Shown here: positions 17,782-28,589 of the stretch, piece after piece
Position numbering within the stretch: the stretch's first letter is position 1
How the letters are laid out: the number at the start of each line of letters is the position of its first letter
Assembly: GCA_028277725.1 (NCBI GenBank)
Contig: JANQFX010000106.1
Coordinates: forward strand, 1-64,000
Source of the DNA: Thiohalocapsa sp.
GTDB lineage: Bacteria > Pseudomonadota > Gammaproteobacteria > Chromatiales > Chromatiaceae
Direction: 5' to 3'
Length of the DNA stretch: 64,000 bases
Notes under the pieces: generated by a model
Database searches by the model: none
Told to the model about the DNA's origin: nothing
Seen by the model: only the letters and a program-made list of their open reading frames with translations
Program-made: the position numbers and the translations under genes

Positions 17782-19704
17782 ATGTCGATCTTCGAGCGCT
17801 ACCAAGCCCGCTACGAGTCCTCCCGAGAGGAGGACATGAGCCTGCAAGAGTACTTGGATCTGTGTAAGACCGATCCGATGGCCTATGCCGGTGCAGCGGA
17901 GCGTCTGCTGGCGGCGATCGGCGAGCCGGAGCTCATCGACACCCACAACGACCCGCGTCTGAGCCGCATCTTCCAGAACAAGGTCATCAAGCGTTACCCG
18001 GCATTTGCCGACTTCTACGGCATGGAGGAGTCCATCGACCAACTGGTCTCCTACCTCAAACACGCGGCCCAGGGGCTGGAGGAAAAGAAACAGATCCTCT
18101 ATCTGCTCGGCCCCGTGGGCGGCGGTAAGTCGTCGCTGGCCGAGAAGCTCAAGGAGCTGATGGAACGCGTGCCCTTCTACGCCATCAAGGGCTCGCCGGT
18201 GTTCGAGTCGCCGCTGAGCCTGTTCTCGCCGGAGGAGGACGGGCCGATCCTGGAGGAGGACTACGGCATTCCCACTCGCTGCCTGCGCACCATCATGTCG
18301 CCTTGGGCGGTGAAGCGGCTGCAGGAATACAACGGTGACATCACCAAGTTCCGTGTCGTCAAGCTCCACCCGTCGATCCTGGAGCAGGTGGCGGTGGCCA
18401 AGACCGAACCCGGCGACGAGAACAACCAGGACATCTCGGCCCTGGTTGGCAAGGTCGACATCCGCCAGCTGGAGCACTTTGCACAGAACGACGCCGACGC
18501 CTACAGCTATTCCGGTGCCCTGTGCCGTGCGAACCAGGGCCTGATGGAGTTCGTCGAGATGTTCAAGGCGCCCATCAAGGTGCTGCATCCGTTGCTGACG
18601 GCCACGCAGGAAGGCAACTACAACGCCACCGAGGGCCTGTCGGCGATCCCCTTCCAGGGCATCATCCTGGCTCACAGCAACGAGTCCGAGTGGCAGTCCT
18701 TCCGCAACAACAAGAACAACGAGGCCTTCCTCGACCGCGTGTTCATCGTCAAGGTGCCGTACTGCCTGCGGGTCACCGAAGAGAAGCTCATCTACGACAA
18801 GCTCCTGCGCCACAGCTCGCTCAACCAGGCGCCCTGCGCTCCGGGCACCCTGGAGATGATGGCCCAATTCTCGGTGCTGACGCGTGTCAAAGAGCCCGAG
18901 AATTCCAGTGTCTTCTCCAAGATGCGTGTCTACGACGGCGAGAATCTCAAGGACACCGACCCCAAGGCCAAGTCGGTCCAGGAGTATCGCGACTACGCCG
19001 GCGTCGACGAGGGCATGTCCGGCATCTCGACCCGGTTCGCGTTCAAGATTCTGTCGCAGGTGTTCAACTTCGACCACACCGAGGTCGCCGCCAACCCGGT
19101 CCACCTGCTCTACGTGCTAGAGCGGCAGATCGTGCGCGAGCACCTGCCGCCGGAAATCCAGGATCGCTACTTCGGTTTCCTCAAGCAGTACCTGGCGCCG
19201 CGCTACGCGGAGTTCATCGGCAAGGAGTTGCAGACGGCCTACCTCGAGTCCTATGCCGAGTACGGCCAGAACATCTTCGATCGCTACGTGACCTACGCGG
19301 ACTACTGGATTCAGGACCAGGAGTATCGCGATCCGGACACCGGCGAGATGATGAACCGCGGCGCGCTGAACGAGGAGCTCGAGAAGATCGAGAAGCCCGC
19401 CGGCATCTCGAACCCGAAGGACTTCCGCAACGAGATCGTCAACTTCGTCCTGCGCGCCCGCGCCAACAACAATGGTGCGAACCCGCGCTGGACCAGCTAC
19501 GAGAAGCTGCGTGTGGTGATCGAGAAGAAGATGTTCTCGAACACCGAGGAACTGCTGCCGGTCATCTCCTTCAACGCCAAGGCCTCGGCCGACGATAAGA
19601 AGAAGCACGAGCAGTTCGTCGACCGCATGGTCGAGAAGGGCTATACGCCGAAGCAGGTTCGGCTCCTGTCCGAGTGGTACCTGCGGGTGCGTAAATCGCA
19701 GTAG
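17782..19704 (+). CDS. prkA: PrkA-family serine protein kinase / AAA+ protein
   Basis: This 640-residue homologue of E. coli YeaG and Bacillus PrkA is full length. The N-terminal AAA+ domain has Walker A GPVGGGKSS at about residue 110 and ends near LTRVKEPENS; the C-terminal PrkA kinase-like domain follows. The opening MSIFERYQARYESSREEDMS is typical of the family. PrkA proteins act in nutrient-limitation and stress responses. It is the first gene of prkA-yeaH-spoVR, a conserved trio, and lies behind a sigma-54 promoter. Confidence 0.95.
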   Translation: MSIFERYQARYESSREEDMSLQEYLDLCKTDPMAYAGAAERLLAAIGEPELIDTHNDPRLSRIFQNKVIKRYPAFADFYGMEESIDQLVSYLKHAAQGLEEKKQILYLLGPVGGGKSSLAEKLKELMERVPFYAIKGSPVFESPLSLFSPEEDGPILEEDYGIPTRCLRTIMSPWAVKRLQEYNGDITKFRVVKLHPSILEQVAVAKTEPGDENNQDISALVGKVDIRQLEHFAQNDADAYSYSGALCRANQGLMEFVEMFKAPIKVLHPLLTATQEGNYNATEGLSAIPFQGIILAHSNESEWQSFRNNKNNEAFLDRVFIVKVPYCLRVTEEKLIYDKLLRHSSLNQAPCAPGTLEMMAQFSVLTRVKEPENSSVFSKMRVYDGENLKDTDPKAKSVQEYRDYAGVDEGMSGISTRFAFKILSQVFNFDHTEVAANPVHLLYVLERQIVREHLPPEIQDRYFGFLKQYLAPRYAEFIGKELQTAYLESYAEYGQNIFDRYVTYADYWIQDQEYRDPDTGEMMNRGALNEELEKIEKPAGISNPKDFRNEIVNFVLRARANNNGANPRWTSYEKLRVVIEKKMFSNTEELLPVISFNAKASADDKKKHEQFVDRMVEKGYTPKQVRLLSEWYLRVRKSQ

Positions 19705-19868
19705 GCCGATGAGATCGCCGACGCAGCGGCGTCGGCGCCTTGTGGTGGCAGGGTCGACCGTTAGCCGCTGCAAAAGAGACGCCCGGTAGTAGCAAGCTCA
19801 GGTGCGTCGCCGAGCGGTTTTTGGGGCGCTTCTGCGCTCTTGGTCGTGCTTCGCCGTGGAAATACCGA

Positions 19869-19960
19869 AGCCGATTGAGTTCTCTGCCGTAATCGTGGTT
19901 ATCGTTGAGCATGCGACGAACACGATTACGACAACGACAACGACAACGAAACAAGACGAA
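19869..19960. repeat. Degenerate ACGACAACG-type repeat and inverted repeat upstream of yeaH
   Basis: CCGTAATCGTG and CACGATTACG form an inverted pair, and the right arm runs into repeated GACAACGACAACG units. Similar CGTTGTCGTAATCG strings occur inverted inside the dispersed elements at 30499 and 45961, so this may be a decayed relative. It lies in the 326-nt gap between prkA and yeaH, where I see no other feature. Confidence 0.4.
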
Positions 19961-20030
19961 TGGTCGCAGGACTTCTGCGGCGCCGCACCAGACGCTCGCC
20001 TACCGGACTCGACAGCAACCGCGCAAGCCC

Positions 20031-21302
20031 ATGTCCCATTTCATCGACCGGCGTCTGAACGCCAAGAACAAGAGCACCGTCAATCGGCAGCGCTTCCTGA
20101 AGCGGTACAAGAGCCAGCTGAAGCGCGCCGTGTCCGATGCGGTCAACCGGCGCAGCATCACGGACATCGACGGTGGCGAGCAGGTCGGCATCCCGTCCAA
20201 GGACATCTCCGAGCCGATCTTCCACCACGGACAGGGCGGTACCCGCGACATGGTCCACCCCGGCAACAAGGAGTTCGAGGCCGGCGACCGCGTCCAGCGT
20301 CCGGAGGGCGGGGAAGGCGGTGGGTCCGGCCAGGGCCGGGCCGGCAAGGGCGGCAAGGGCGAGGACGACTTCGTCTTCGAGCTGTCGCGTGAGGAATTCC
20401 TCGACTTGCTGTTCGACGATCTGGCCCTGCCGAACCTGGTGCGCAACCAGCTCGTCGGTACCACGGAGTTCAAGACCGTCCGCGCCGGCGTCACCTCCGA
20501 CGGCTCGCCGAGCAACATCGACGTGGTGCGCTCGCTGAAGGGCGCCATCGCCCGTCGCACCGCCCTCGGCGCCCCCTATCGCGGGCGCATCCGGGAACTG
20601 GAGGCGGAGCTGGAACAGTTGTTGGCCGACGGCGTGCCCGACACGGACGCGCGGGTCGTCGCGCTGCGCGAGCAGATCGATGGGCTCAAGACCCGCATTG
20701 CCGCGCTGCCCTTCATCGATACCTTCGACCTACGCTATCAGGCCTACACCAAGCAGCCCGAGCCGACGAGCAAGGCCGTGATGCTCTGCATCATGGATGT
20801 CTCCGGTTCCATGGATCAGGTGCGCAAGAATCTGGCCAAGCGGTTCTTCATTCTGCTGTACCTGTTCCTGCAACGGAACTACGACAAGATCGACGTCGTC
20901 TTCATCCGCCACCACACCATCGCCCAGGAGGTGGACGAGCAGGAGTTCTTCTACTCCCGCGAGACCGGCGGCACCGTGGTCTCCAGCGCCCTGAACCTTG
21001 CCTACGAAGTCATCAGCGAGCGCTACGACTCCAGCAGCTGGAACATCTACGCCGCGCAGGCATCCGACGGCGACAACTGGGACTCGGACTCCACCATCTG
21101 TCGTGATCTGCTCATCAATCGCCTGATGCCGTTGATGCGCTACTACGCCTATGTCGAGATCACGCCGCGCCAGCACCAGAGCCTCTGGTATGCCTATCAG
21201 GACGTCAGGGCGGCGCACCCGCACTTTGCGATGGAGGAGATCGGCGGCGCCGACGACATCTACCCCGTGTTCCGCGAGCTGTTCAAGCGGCAGGAAGCCT
21301 GA
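20031..21302 (+). CDS. YeaH/YhbH family protein (DUF444, VWA-like)
   Basis: This 423-residue protein begins [20 protein letters not shown], the standard start of the YeaH family. A Gly-rich linker (residues about 88-108, [17 protein letters not shown]) precedes the conserved region. The C-terminal half resembles a von Willebrand A domain with the MIDAS-like segment [18 protein letters not shown]. It is always found with PrkA and usually SpoVR; its biochemical role is unclear. In-frame codons upstream exist but extend into the repeat, so I chose ATG 20031. Confidence 0.92.
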   Translation: MSHFIDRRLNAKNKSTVNRQRFLKRYKSQLKRAVSDAVNRRSITDIDGGEQVGIPSKDISEPIFHHGQGGTRDMVHPGNKEFEAGDRVQRPEGGEGGGSGQGRAGKGGKGEDDFVFELSREEFLDLLFDDLALPNLVRNQLVGTTEFKTVRAGVTSDGSPSNIDVVRSLKGAIARRTALGAPYRGRIRELEAELEQLLADGVPDTDARVVALREQIDGLKTRIAALPFIDTFDLRYQAYTKQPEPTSKAVMLCIMDVSGSMDQVRKNLAKRFFILLYLFLQRNYDKIDVVFIRHHTIAQEVDEQEFFYSRETGGTVVSSALNLAYEVISERYDSSSWNIYAAQASDGDNWDSDSTICRDLLINRLMPLMRYYAYVEITPRQHQSLWYAYQDVRAAHPHFAMEEIGGADDIYPVFRELFKRQEA

Positions 21303-21404
21303 AGAAGCGTGGAGTTAGAAGTTGGAAGGGGGAAGTCGAGAGGAGTGTCTCGCTGACGCCTCCCCGTTCTTCCGAAGCCGACCCCTTGAGTATTCGCGGC
21401 CGAT

Positions 21405-22898
21405 ATGACAGAGAAACTGATTTCCGACTCCTCCGAGTGGAGCTTTCCGCTGCTGCAACGCTTCGACAAGGAGGTCGCGCGCATTGCGCACAACGAATAC
21501 GGGCTGGACACCTACGCGAATCAGATCGAGGTCATCTCCTCCGAGCAGATGATCGACGCCTACTCCAGCGTCGGCCTGCCCATCAACTACCACCACTGGT
21601 CCTTCGGCAAGCAGTTCGTCTCCACGGAGCAGACCTACAGGCGCGGGCAAATGGGCCTCGCCTACGAGATCGTCATCAACTCGGACCCCTGCATCGCCTA
21701 CCTGATGGAGGAGAACACCCTGCCGATGCAGGCGCTGGTGATCGCGCATGCTTGCTATGGGCACAACAGCTTCTTCAAGGGCAACTACCTGTTCCGCACC
21801 TGGACCAGCGCGGACGCCATCATCGATTACCTGGTGTTTGCGCGGAACTACATCGCCGAGTGCGAGGAGCGCCATGGACAGGGCGAGGTGGAGCTGCTGC
21901 TCGACTCATGCCACGCGCTGATGAACTATGGCGTGGACCGCTATAAGCGCCCGTCGCCCCTATCCATGGCCGAGGAGAAGCGGCGTCAGGCGGAGCGTGA
22001 GGCGTACCTGCAGTCACAGGTCAACGACCTCTGGCGCACCCTGCCGGTGGAACTTGCCGGCGACGGCACGAGCAGTCGCGAGCGTCGCTTCCCGGAGGAG
22101 CCCCAGGAAAACCTGCTCTACTTCATCGAGAAGAACGCGCCCCTGCTGGAGCCCTGGCAGCGCGAGGTCGTGCGCATCGTCCGCCGCATCGGCCAGTACT
22201 TCTACCCGCAGCGCCAGACCCAGGTCATGAATGAGGGCTGGGCGACCTTCTGGCATTACACGCTGTTGAACCGACTCTACGACGACGGCTTCGTCACCGA
22301 TGGCTTCATGATGGAGGTGCTGCAGTCGCACACCAACGTCGTCTTCCAGCCGGACTTCGACTCGCCCTACTACTCCGGCATCAACCCCTACGCGCTCGGC
22401 TTCGCGATGATGCGCGACCTGCGTCGCATCTGCGAGCAGCCGACGGACGAGGACCGCTACTGGTTCCCGGACATCGCCGGCGGCGACTGGCTCACGGTGC
22501 TGGACTTCGCCATGCGCAACTTCAAGGACGAGAGCTTCATCGCCCAGTACCTGTCGCCGAAGCTGATGCGTGAGTTCCACCTGTTCCAGGTGCGCGACGA
22601 CGACCGCGAGGAGACCTTGGAGATCACCGCCATCCACGAGGAGGCCGGCTACCGCCAACTGCGCCAGGCCTTGGCCGAGCAATACAACCTGGGCAACCGC
22701 GAACCCAATATCCAGGTCTACGACGTCGACCTGCGTGGCGACCGTTCCATGACCCTGCGCCACTATCGACACAACCGCCGACCCCTCGGCGACAGCCTGG
22801 ACGAGATGCTGCTGCATATCCGCCGTCTCTGGGGCTTCGATGTGCGCCTCGAGTCCGTGGACGAGGACGGCCGCGTCCAGCTCATCGGCGAGGCCTGA
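21405..22898 (+). CDS. spoVR: SpoVR family protein (YcgB-like)
   Basis: This 497-residue SpoVR/YcgB protein is full length. Conserved stretches are NYHHWSFGKQFVSTEQTYRR, MEENTLPMQALVIAHACYGH, MNEGWATFWHYTLLNRLYDD and a final IQVYDVDLRGDRSMTLRHYR. The His/Glu-rich HACYGHN and NEGWATFWH motifs suggest metal binding. SpoVR was named for a spore-cortex role in Bacillus, but it is widespread in non-sporulating bacteria next to prkA and yeaH. It is the last gene of the sigma-54 operon, 102 nt after yeaH. Confidence 0.95.
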   Translation: MTEKLISDSSEWSFPLLQRFDKEVARIAHNEYGLDTYANQIEVISSEQMIDAYSSVGLPINYHHWSFGKQFVSTEQTYRRGQMGLAYEIVINSDPCIAYLMEENTLPMQALVIAHACYGHNSFFKGNYLFRTWTSADAIIDYLVFARNYIAECEERHGQGEVELLLDSCHALMNYGVDRYKRPSPLSMAEEKRRQAEREAYLQSQVNDLWRTLPVELAGDGTSSRERRFPEEPQENLLYFIEKNAPLLEPWQREVVRIVRRIGQYFYPQRQTQVMNEGWATFWHYTLLNRLYDDGFVTDGFMMEVLQSHTNVVFQPDFDSPYYSGINPYALGFAMMRDLRRICEQPTDEDRYWFPDIAGGDWLTVLDFAMRNFKDESFIAQYLSPKLMREFHLFQVRDDDREETLEITAIHEEAGYRQLRQALAEQYNLGNREPNIQVYDVDLRGDRSMTLRHYRHNRRPLGDSLDEMLLHIRRLWGFDVRLESVDEDGRVQLIGEA

Positions 22899-23072
22899 CG
22901 CCCGCCGCTCCCGAGCGGGGCTTACCGAAGAGTCTGTACGACCAGATTGCGCTTGCCTGTCGGTTCCGAACCGACTGCGGCACTATGACGGCTTCGGTAT
23001 AGTGCACGTATCTCTTTGTCATGGCTTGGATTCGGTGCGACAGGCACCGGCTCCGGCGTCGAGGTCTCGGAT

Positions 23073-25346
23073 ATGATTCAGGCTCATTCCACCCTCCCGC
23101 TGGCGGCAGCACTGCGAGGGTCTTCGAGCGCCGCCGTGCAGCCCGCCCCGGGACGTCCATCGCTGGCGGGCGGTGCCCGGGCCGCACTCGTTGTCCTGGG
23201 CCTGCTGCTGGTCGGCGGTGAGGCGATCGCCGATTTGCGCTCGACCCTGTCGCCCTTCATCCCCGCCGCCGACATAGATCGTGAGGTCGTCGTCGACGCG
23301 GACGCCGAGCCCGAGACGCCCCAGCGGCAGGGGCAGCCGGCACGAGAACCGGAACCGGCGCCCACGCCTGTCCGCATCAAGACGGGTGAAGCGTCCATAC
23401 GCCCCTTCTCCGAGCGGCTGCTGGCGGAGTTCTACGCGGCACGCGACTATCAGCCGGCCTGGGCACCTGAGCAGGCGCAGGACATGCGCGACCTCGCCCG
23501 CGAGAGCCGCTTCGACGGCTTCCTGCCCTCGGACTTCCACGCCGAGGCCATCGCTTCGATCATCGACACCGGCGCCCTCGACAGCAGCGATCCGGCGGTG
23601 CGAGAGCACGCCGAACTGCTGCTCAGCGACGCCTTGGCTCGCTACGTCCATCACTTTCGCTATGGCAAGCGCAATCCGAAAGAGGTCAACCGGGCCTGGA
23701 CCTTCGTGGATCGCGGCGACGCCGGGCAGCTCCAGGCGGATATGGCCGCGGCCCTCGTCGGGACTTCCGGTCTAGGGGCGGCCTTGGCCGCCCGGCTGCC
23801 GAATCCCGACTTCTACCGCAACCTGAAGACGGGCTATCGGCGCTACCTCGACATCGTCGAGCGCCGGGGCTGGACGGAGGTCCCGTCCGGCGCCAACCTG
23901 AAGGAGGGCGTCAGCGATCCACGGGTGCCACTGGTCCGTGAGCACCTGCGGGTGCTCGATGGCTACGATCCGGGATCGGTCACCGAGCCCGAGCGCTATG
24001 ACGAGGGGCTCGCCGAGGCAGTCAAGGGTTTCCAGCGACGTTCCGGACTCGGCGCTGATGGTATCGTCGGCCCAAACACCCTGCGGGCCTTGAACAAGCC
24101 CCTGGATGAGCGTCTGACCGCGATCCGCGCCAACCTCGAGCGCATGCGCTGGCTCTACAACGACCTCCCTGATGACTATCTCTTCGTCGACCTGACGGCC
24201 TACGAGCTCTATCTGGTGCGCGGCGGCGAGGAGGTCTGGCGCACCAAGGGCGTCATCGGCACCACCGAGAATCAGACGCCGATGTTCCGCGACGAGATGG
24301 AGTACCTGGTCTTCAACCCGACCTGGACCGTCCCCCGCTCCATCGAGAAGAAGTTCAACGGTGTGCCCAAGGGCTACAAGCGGGTGCGCAGCGGCGGCCA
24401 GTATTACCTGGTGCAGCAGCCGGGACCGCGCAACGCCCTCGGCCGCGTCAAGTTCATGTTCCCCAACGGTCATGCCATCTACCTGCACGATACACCGTCG
24501 CGCCACCTGTTCAGCCGTTCACAGCGCGCCTACAGCCACGGCTGCGTGCGGGTGCACGAGCCGCTGACCCTGGCGCAGCAGGTGCTGAACGAGCCCGCCT
24601 GGAGCGAGGGAGAGATCAACCGCGTCGTGCGCCGCGGCAGTACGCGCTGGGTGCACCTCGATGAACACCTGCCGGTCCTGCTCTACTACCTCACGGCCAA
24701 GGCGGACGACGAGGGCCGTGTCGGTTTCCGCCGCGATGTCTACAACCGCGACAAGCGCCTGATCGCCGCGCTGGACAACCCGGCGGACCTCGACGGGCGC
24801 ATCGTGTTCGCCGAGCCGGAGCCACTGGAGGTCACCCCGTCGGAAGGCCCCGCGACGCCATCAGAGGACGAGGGAGATTCCCCGCATGTTGCGGCTGCCG
24901 ATGGCGGCGAAGAGGGCATCTCCGAGTCCGTCACCGACGAGGCATCTCCCTTGCAAGCCTCGGAATCGCTGAACAGGGTCGAGCCCGCGGCGACGCCGCC
25001 GATGGATCCAGCACCCGGCGACATGGAGGCGGCCGTCGACTCGGACGACGAGGCGCAGGCGCCGTCGCCAGCCGTCAGCTCCGAGCCCCTGCCCACCTCC
25101 TCGACCCGCCTGCGTGAGCTGCGCATGAGCCTGGATGCCGCGGGCCGATTCCCCGGTGCCGAATTGGTCACGGCGCCGTCGCCGGTGCCGGTTCGGCTCG
25201 ATCTCAGGCCGCAGGTTTCTGGCTTCACCGTTCCAGACTCGGTCCTCGAGCCTACGGGTGAGGCCGGCATGCAACCTCGTCCTATGCCGAACGGGAACGC
25301 CGCACCGCACTTCGACCCCGCGGTCTGGCGGTTGCCCGCCGACTGA
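23073..25346 (+). CDS. L,D-transpeptidase of the YcbB/LdtD type with long acidic C-terminal tail
   Basis: This protein is about 757 residues. It has an N-terminal hydrophobic secretion or anchor segment (AALVVLGLLLVGGEAIA), a scaffold domain, a PG_binding_1 domain (about 309-340, AVKGFQRRSGLGADGIVGPN) and a YkuD catalytic domain. The active-site motif is SHGCVRV, with Cys at residue 491. It forms 3-3 cross-links in peptidoglycan. From about residue 590 the protein continues into a low-complexity acidic, Pro/Ser-rich tail that ordinary YcbB proteins lack. ATG 23073 is my start; the frame is open upstream to 23016. Confidence 0.9.
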   Translation: MIQAHSTLPLAAALRGSSSAAVQPAPGRPSLAGGARAALVVLGLLLVGGEAIADLRSTLSPFIPAADIDREVVVDADAEPETPQRQGQPAREPEPAPTPVRIKTGEASIRPFSERLLAEFYAARDYQPAWAPEQAQDMRDLARESRFDGFLPSDFHAEAIASIIDTGALDSSDPAVREHAELLLSDALARYVHHFRYGKRNPKEVNRAWTFVDRGDAGQLQADMAAALVGTSGLGAALAARLPNPDFYRNLKTGYRRYLDIVERRGWTEVPSGANLKEGVSDPRVPLVREHLRVLDGYDPGSVTEPERYDEGLAEAVKGFQRRSGLGADGIVGPNTLRALNKPLDERLTAIRANLERMRWLYNDLPDDYLFVDLTAYELYLVRGGEEVWRTKGVIGTTENQTPMFRDEMEYLVFNPTWTVPRSIEKKFNGVPKGYKRVRSGGQYYLVQQPGPRNALGRVKFMFPNGHAIYLHDTPSRHLFSRSQRAYSHGCVRVHEPLTLAQQVLNEPAWSEGEINRVVRRGSTRWVHLDEHLPVLLYYLTAKADDEGRVGFRRDVYNRDKRLIAALDNPADLDGRIVFAEPEPLEVTPSEGPATPSEDEGDSPHVAAADGGEEGISESVTDEASPLQASESLNRVEPAATPPMDPAPGDMEAAVDSDDEAQAPSPAVSSEPLPTSSTRLRELRMSLDAAGRFPGAELVTAPSPVPVRLDLRPQVSGFTVPDSVLEPTGEAGMQPRPMPNGNAAPHFDPAVWRLPAD

Positions 25347-25580
25347 CCATCTCCCCTTGCCCTGGGGTTTGCCGGCGCTTCCGCCACCCTCGTTGGAGGC
25401 CGATCGCCCCCTGCCCCGATGGCATCGCATCGACGACCGGCACCTGGTGTTTGCGGCGGATTCGCAAGCGCAACAGCAATGCCACGTGCTCCGTCTAGGA
25501 TCATGCGCGACGGGCTCGCGTATTGAGCTACCGCGGGTCGCATCCTGGGGTCACCGTCGCCCAAACCACCGGAGAATGCG

Positions 25581-25802
25581 ATGTTGCCCGTGATCGATCT
25601 ACTGCTGCTGACCCTCTGTCTGAGTGCCCTCTTCACCGTACTCGGAGTCGTTGGCCTCGCCCTGGAGCAGGGCGTGCCGATGCTGGCCCGACGTCCCCGC
25701 CGGGGGCGCGCTACGCGGCCCTCCAGGACTCAGCGCCGCATGGCTCGTCCGCGCCGTCGCCGAGGGACCGCGGCGCGCCCCGGGCTCGCCCGCAACGGGT
25801 AG
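25581..25802 (+). CDS. Possible small membrane protein
   Basis: This predicted 73-residue peptide has a hydrophobic N-terminal half (LLLLTLCLSALFTVLGVVG) and a strongly Arg-rich C-terminal half. GGAG lies 8 nt upstream of the ATG. The composition could also arise from GC-rich noncoding DNA, and no homologue is recognised. It sits between the L,D-transpeptidase and a lipoprotein gene in the same direction. Confidence 0.35.
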   Translation: MLPVIDLLLLTLCLSALFTVLGVVGLALEQGVPMLARRPRRGRATRPSRTQRRMARPRRRRGTAARPGLARNG

Positions 25803-25887
25803 GCGCCGCCCAAAGTGTCGGGATTATCCTAGGATTATCGAACCCAGTCATATGGCGCCCCGCAACAGCTTTGCCCTCGTCGGGCCA

Positions 25888-26313
25888 ATGAATCGAATCA
25901 CATCGATGCTGTCGGTCGCCGTCGTGCTGCTGCTCGCGGCCTGTGCGCGATCGGATGATCCGACCGCCCCGCAGCCGAAGAAGGTCTACAAGGATGCCTT
26001 CGAGACGCCGCTGGCGCAGGTCGCGCTGGAGGCCGACGGCGGCAGTATCGTCGGCGCCTACGACGCCTGGCTGCGGCTGTTGCCCGAGGGCCAGATCGTC
26101 GCGAGGTTCGATGCCGACTATCGGCCCGTGGACTGCGGCCCACTGCGGGCGTATTTCGCGCCGAAGCTGGCGCTGGAGGGCCTTGCTTTGGCGGACTCGG
26201 CACTCAGTTGCCGTGAGTACCGCAATGCCGATCTGCCCTTCGAGAATGGGCGCTGGATCGCCGAGAACACGGCCACCGGGCGCCTGCACTACCGCATCTG
26301 GAAGTTCCGTTGA
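25888..26313 (+). CDS. Hypothetical lipoprotein
   Basis: This 141-residue protein has a lipoprotein signal peptide MNRITSMLSVAVVLLLAAC, so the predicted lipidated cysteine is C19. The mature part begins ARSDDPTAPQPKK. It has two further cysteines (VDCGPLRAYF and LSCREYRN) that could form a disulfide in the periplasm. No domain is recognised. ATG 25888 is chosen because it places the lipobox correctly; the open frame extends further upstream without protein character. Confidence 0.65.
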   Translation: MNRITSMLSVAVVLLLAACARSDDPTAPQPKKVYKDAFETPLAQVALEADGGSIVGAYDAWLRLLPEGQIVARFDADYRPVDCGPLRAYFAPKLALEGLALADSALSCREYRNADLPFENGRWIAENTATGRLHYRIWKFR

Positions 26314-26362
26314 GCCGGTATCGCGGAATCGCGGGCGGAGTTTGGACAGTTGGGTCGATTGC

Positions 26363-27289
26363 TCAGGTGGCTTGCGGGCCGCCGACCATCAGCAGTTCCA
26401 TCAGGGCCTTTTGCGCGTGCAGCCGGTTCTCGGCCTCGTCCCAGACCACGGACTGCGGGCCGTCGATGACCTCCGCCGTGACCTCTTCGCCGCGATGCGC
26501 CGGCAGGCAGTGCATGAACAGGGCGTCGGGCCGGGCCGCGGCCATGACTTCGGCGTTCACGCAGTAGTGCGCGAAGGCTTCGGCGCGGTCGTCCTGCTCG
26601 CTTTCCTGACCCATGCTCGCCCAGACATCGGTGGAGATGAGGTCGGCGCCGCGCGCGGCCTCGACGGGGTCGCGCACGACCTCGCAGCGGTCGCCGAGTT
26701 GGGCCAGCAGCTCGGCATCCGGCTCGAAGCCCTCGGGACAGGCGACACGCAACTCGAAGTCGAATAGTCTCGCGGCGTTCATGTAAGAGTGACACATATT
26801 GTTGCCATCGCCCACGAAGGCCACACGACGACCGCGGATGTCACCGCGGTGCTCGACGTAGGTCTGAACGTCTGCCAGCAACTGGCACGGGTGGAAGCGG
26901 TCGGTGAGACCGTTGATGACGGGCACGGAGGAGTGTGCGGCGAAGCGCTCGACCTTGTCGTGGTCGAAGGTACGGATCATCACCGCGTCGACCATGCGCG
27001 ACAGCACCCGTGCGCTGTCCTCGATGGGTTCGCCGCGGCCGAGCTGGGTGTCGCGCGGCGACAGGAACAGCGCATGGCCGCCGAATTGCACCATGCCGGC
27101 CTCGAAGGACACCCGGGTCCGCGTCGAGGACTTCTCGAACACCATGGCGAGGGTGCGGCGCTTTAGGGGCTGGTAGTCTACCCCGGCGCGGAGCATGCCC
27201 TTGAGTTCGATGGCGCGCTGGATCAGCGTCTCGGCCTCGCCCGCGGAGAGATCGAGCAGGGTCAGGAAATGGCGTGGCTGTGGCGGCAT
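26363..27289 (-). CDS. argF: Ornithine carbamoyltransferase ArgF
   Basis: This 308-residue enzyme makes citrulline from ornithine and carbamoyl phosphate in arginine biosynthesis. The carbamoyl-phosphate motif is [11 protein letters not shown], with HPCQLLAD in the middle and the ornithine-binding [12 protein letters not shown] near the C-terminus. It lies 77 nt downstream of argD in the same direction, forming argD-argF. argG is in the same window near 45 kb. Confidence 0.96.
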   Translation of the reverse strand: MPPQPRHFLTLLDLSAGEAETLIQRAIELKGMLRAGVDYQPLKRRTLAMVFEKSSTRTRVSFEAGMVQFGGHALFLSPRDTQLGRGEPIEDSARVLSRMVDAVMIRTFDHDKVERFAAHSSVPVINGLTDRFHPCQLLADVQTYVEHRGDIRGRRVAFVGDGNNMCHSYMNAARLFDFELRVACPEGFEPDAELLAQLGDRCEVVRDPVEAARGADLISTDVWASMGQESEQDDRAEAFAHYCVNAEVMAAARPDALFMHCLPAHRGEEVTAEVIDGPQSVVWDEAENRLHAQKALMELLMVGGPQAT

Positions 27290-27366
27290 CTGTGCCTCCC
27301 CGGTGTGGCGTCGCGCCGCGCCCGTCGTCGCGGAGCGAGCCGTTACATCTGTGTCGGACGTCGGCG

Positions 27367-28560
27367 TCAGCCGGCAGGCTGCCCGTCCTGTTGCAGGAAT
27401 GCGCGCACCAGACGCGCCACGCGCGAGGCGATCTGATCGGCCTGCGCGTCGTCGAGAATCAGCGGCGGCAGCAGGCGCACGACCCGCTCGGCGGTGACAT
27501 TGATCAGCAGGCCGTCGGTCAGTGCTTGGGACACCAGCTCGGCGCAGGGGCGGTCCAGCTCGACGCCGATCATCAGCCCGCGACCGCGCAGGTCGACGAC
27601 GCCGTCGACTCCGTCAAGGGCATCGCGCAGCCCCGACAAGATCCGCTCGCCGAGTTCCGCGGCGCGCTCGGGCAAGGCGTCTTCCTCCAGGGCATCGAGC
27701 ACGGCATTCGCTGCGCTGCAGGCGAGGGGGTTGCCGCCGAAGGTGGAGCCGTGCGAGCCGGGACCGAGCACCTCCGCCGCCTCGCCGCGCGCCAGGCAGG
27801 CACCGATGGGTACGCCGTTGGCGAGCCCCTTCGCGAGGGTCATGACGTCGGGCAGGACGTCCTCGTGCTGGCAGGCGAACATGCGTCCCGTGCGGCCCAT
27901 GCCGGACTGGACTTCATCGAGCATGAGCAGCCAGCCGTGGCGGTCGCAGAGCTCACGCAGACCGGTCAGATAGCCAGGGCTCGGCGGTACCACGCCGCCC
28001 TCGCCCTGGATGCTCTCCGCCAGCACGGCGACGAGGTTGGGCCGATTCTGTGCGGCCGTCTCGACCGCGTCGAGGTCGTCGTAGGGGACGCGCACGAAGC
28101 CCGACACCAGCGGCTCGAAACCCGCCTGCGCCTTTCGGTTGCCGGTGGCCGTGAGGGTCGCGAGGGTGCGGCCATGGAAGCTGTTCTCCATGACCAGGAT
28201 TTCGGGACGCTGGACGTCGCGCCGGTTCGCGTGCAGGCGTGCCAGCTTGATGGCCGCCTCGTTGGCCTCCGCGCCGGAGTTGGCGAAGAACACCCGCTCC
28301 ATGCCGGCGGCGGCGCAGAGTCGCGCGCCCAGGGCCTCCTGGCCGGGGATCTGGTACAGATTCGAGACGTGGACCAGGCGCCTGGCCTGCTCGCAGAGCG
28401 CGTCGCGCACGCCCGGGTGCGCGTGGCCGAGGCCACACACCGCGATGCCGGAGAGGGCGTCGAGGTAGCGGTTGCCCTCGGAGTCCCATAACCAGGCACC
28501 CTCGCCGCGCTCGAAGCGTACGGGGAGCCGCCGGTAGGTGGCCATCAGATGGTCTGTCAT
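27367..28560 (-). CDS. argD: Acetylornithine aminotransferase ArgD
   Basis: This 397-residue PLP-dependent class III aminotransferase begins [20 protein letters not shown]. Landmarks are [56 protein letters not shown] (Asp binding the PLP nitrogen) and the lysine region [15 protein letters not shown]. It converts N-acetylglutamate semialdehyde to N-acetylornithine, and related enzymes also serve lysine synthesis. It is first in argD-argF. A terminator-like hairpin lies in its leader about 30 nt before the start codon. Confidence 0.95.
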   Translation of the reverse strand: MTDHLMATYRRLPVRFERGEGAWLWDSEGNRYLDALSGIAVCGLGHAHPGVRDALCEQARRLVHVSNLYQIPGQEALGARLCAAAGMERVFFANSGAEANEAAIKLARLHANRRDVQRPEILVMENSFHGRTLATLTATGNRKAQAGFEPLVSGFVRVPYDDLDAVETAAQNRPNLVAVLAESIQGEGGVVPPSPGYLTGLRELCDRHGWLLMLDEVQSGMGRTGRMFACQHEDVLPDVMTLAKGLANGVPIGACLARGEAAEVLGPGSHGSTFGGNPLACSAANAVLDALEEDALPERAAELGERILSGLRDALDGVDGVVDLRGRGLMIGVELDRPCAELVSQALTDGLLINVTAERVVRLLPPLILDDAQADQIASRVARLVRAFLQQDGQPAG

Positions 28561-28589
28561 TGCACCCCCAAGCCCTGGTCGGAGCCATA

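Noticed and set aside
17731-19104. A 457-codon minus-strand open frame
   Set aside because: It is antisense to prkA and mirrors its codons; it has no recognisable domain or ribosome-binding site.
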